In this document: positions 62,238-64,000 of the stretch, in pieces
Layout of the letters: every line of letters begins with the position of its first letter
How positions within the stretch are numbered: the stretch's first letter is position 1
Source: Homalodisca vitripennis
Lineage: Eukaryota > Arthropoda > Insecta > Hemiptera > Cicadellidae
Reading direction: 5' to 3'
Length of the DNA: 64,000 bases
Assembly (NCBI RefSeq): GCF_021130785.1
Contig: NC_060211.1
Span: 22,243,001 to 22,307,000, forward strand
The notes under the pieces: generated by a model
Told to the model about the DNA's origin: nothing
The model's input: only the letters and a program-made list of their open reading frames with translations
The model's database searches: none
Program-made: the position numbers and the translations under genes

Positions 62238-64000
62238 TTAACCTCCTGAGTCCTGGGTGAATTTGATAGCTAAGACCGAAGTGCCTTGTACAAAGTACAT
62301 GTATGCATTAGCCTTGAGACCTGAACAGTTTTGTCCTCCTATAGTGGCCAAGACCGGAGTGCCTTGTACAAGTCACGAAAACAAAAAATAACCTTGTCAC
62401 TCTAATAGTTCATTTACTCAACACAAGATAGCAGCACTGGATGGACTGTGTTTCAAACTACCCTAATAGTTTGCTAAAGTTGAGATAAGATGGCACTACT
62501 TGTTTCTTGTCCATGCACTCTCAAAGATGGACACCCCTCCAGAAAAAACTGCTCGTGTTACACGCTCAGGTAAGACAGTATTCATAATTATTTAATTGAA
62601 TTTCTTCACAAATTACATGTTTAAGGACCAATCTATCTATTAAAGTTATTATAATGGTGTTAAGCTTTATGTTTGACATGGCTAGAGTGAGGCATTCTTA
62701 GAGTACCTTGACTGAGGCACTTAGGTCTACAAACTAAAATCACCATTTTCTTCAGTGGCTTGACCAAGCCACTTGGGTCTTACTTACTCCTGTCAATAAC
62801 TACAAACTGTTGCATACTTAAAGCAAGAAATTTGATATTTTGATTTATTTTTAGATAAATAAAATAAAAATTTGACCTTAAATTTAAGAAAATAATCAGG
62901 TACAAATATTTATCTATCTTAATTACAGCACAAATTTTATATTTTGCTCTTTTTTTCAGTGAAGAGAAAGAGGTTTGAAGACTTCAACCTAGATGATTCT
63001 GATATAGATGACTATCTAAGAGACGATGATGGGGAAGAATCACTGTTAAATCCAGAGTCCGACTACTACAATTTTTGATGATCTGTTTGGCGATGACTCA
63101 GACGTAGATCCGCCCTACGTACCATCCGAAGGAAGTGATGATGACGACGACGACGAGCATGAGCTGGTAGCTGTTCCCTCAACCTCAACAACAAGGGAAG
63201 TTGGTAGGTATATTTTTTACACTTAATGGTCTGAATAAGTTTAGTAAAACCCAGTGTTCTTTAAATTAGACTGACTGTACAAATTATTAATGAAAACTGT
63301 CAAACAAGAAATAAAGGGCAGATATTTTATTGATGATTCATAGCTTATTTTTACTTCATAAAAAGATTGAAAATTAAATTAGAATCAAAATATATTTAAA
63401 AACTCCTAAAATGTTTTTATTGGGTGATTAAATATGCTAAATGTGATTTTTTTTTAGGCAAAGAAGAAATCTAAAACCGACTCACGTAAGAAGATACTGC
63501 CAAAGAAACAGAAGAAAGATGTTCAGCCAGGTTTACCTTGGACAATACAAGTGTTCGCTCCTGAAAACATCCACGCTTGTCCAGCCTGCGTACTTACCCA
63601 TAAGATTCTACAGATTGGGATGCAGAGAAGTATGTACAGCAATACTATGATGATGAAATACTGTCCATCATTGTTGAGGAAAAGTAACCAAAACTACCTA
63701 TTAAAAACAGGCAAAGAATTGAAATTGAAACTTTCAGAGCTTAAAGTATGGTTAGCGGATTAATTTTGTGATGTCAGCTCTCCAGTTGCCTAAGATTAGA
63801 ATGTATTGGGAAAAAATATGGAGAGTGCCTCTAGTTGCTGATGCCATGGACCAGAGATAGATTTTTTTTAATTCGATGCTCATTAAAAGTGGTTTTTGAT
63901 AATGATATTTCTGAGGAACAAAAAAAAGGTGACAGGTTTTGGAAGGTGAGACCTTTCCTTGATAGAATTCTTGAAGGATGTATGAAACAAAAAAGGGAAC
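62238..64000 (+). mobile_element. piggyBac-superfamily transposon, 5' part (cut by window end)
   Basis: TTAA at 62238-62241, the obligate piggyBac target, is followed directly by CCTCCTGAGTCCTGGGTGAA as the putative terminal repeat. Subterminal repeats follow: AAGACCGAAGTGCCTTGTAC (62272) and AAGACCGGAGTGCCTTGTAC (62350). Inverted relatives lie at about 62708-62729 and 62760-62782 (ending CACTTAGGTCTA and CACTTGGGTCTTA). The downstream coding sequence is piggyBac-type. The 3' end is outside the window, so completeness cannot be judged. Confidence 0.8.
62528..64000 (+). pseudogene. piggyBac-type transposase, frameshifted and partial
   Basis: Putative exon 1 (62528-62569) starts MDTPPEKTARVTRS and ends at a GTAAGA donor. 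Exon 2 (62960-63203) gives KRKRFEDFNLDDSDIDDYLR, an acidic N-terminal region as in PGBD/piggyBac proteins. It is broken by one extra T in the T-run at 63072-63076, after which the acidic frame resumes (DDLFGDDSDVDPPYVPSEGS). Exon 3 starts at 63458 after TTTTTTTTTAG with a Lys-rich stretch. A further frame change near 63630-63680 precedes similarity to the catalytic-domain N-terminus: LQLPKIRMYWEKIWRVPLVA, then GDRFWKVRPFLDRILEG near 63931-63981. The DDD catalytic residues would lie beyond the window. With at least two frame breaks it is unlikely to be active, unless these are sequencing errors. Confidence 0.8.

Overview
The window is AT-rich eukaryotic DNA. Short coding exons with canonical splice sites are separated by kilobase introns, and the rest is repeats. 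The best reading is an arthropod, probably insect, nuclear genome: one partial neuropeptide-receptor gene among Tc1/mariner, piggyBac, Penelope-like, LINE and SINE debris. No bacterial operons, CRISPR arrays or complete RNA genes were seen. Species cannot be fixed from the sequence.

The right half (36.1-61.7 kb, minus strand) holds the 3' part of a class B (secretin-family) GPCR gene. Nine exons were reconstructed by hand, with phases that join without a break into about 380 codons. They run from the second half of the extracellular hormone-binding domain (61.6 kb), through TM1 (59.7), TM2 (58.2), TM3-4 (52.3), TM5 (50.6), TM6 and the start of TM7 (43.4), a 42-nt TM7 exon (36.9) and the cytoplasmic tail (36.4), to the stop codon at 36131. 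The 5' exons lie beyond the window. Sequence features favour the invertebrate calcitonin-like clade, most likely the DH31 receptor, with a PDF-receptor-like protein as the alternative.

The introns carry the most unusual features: a decayed second copy of the TM1 exon exactly 540 bp downstream of the good one; a twelve-copy, 122-bp tandem array (54.3-55.8 kb) whose unit resembles a dispersed repeat family found across the window; a direct duplication of about 150 bp flanking the 2.9-kb segment that contains the array; a 5S-rRNA-derived SINE; and a Penelope-like retroelement 3' end.

The left half (0-34 kb) has no gene that I can support with confidence. It contains a complete but dead 1341-bp mariner element with clear inverted repeats and TA target duplication (15885-17225), a LINE 3' end with a short-repeat tail (24.7-25.2 kb), a 2x145-bp tandem duplication, long AT/GT microsatellites, several copies of two dispersed families, and one orphan 126-codon ORF (3611-3991). 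The right edge (62.24 kb onward, plus strand) is the 5' part of a piggyBac-type transposon with a frameshifted transposase, cut off by the window end.
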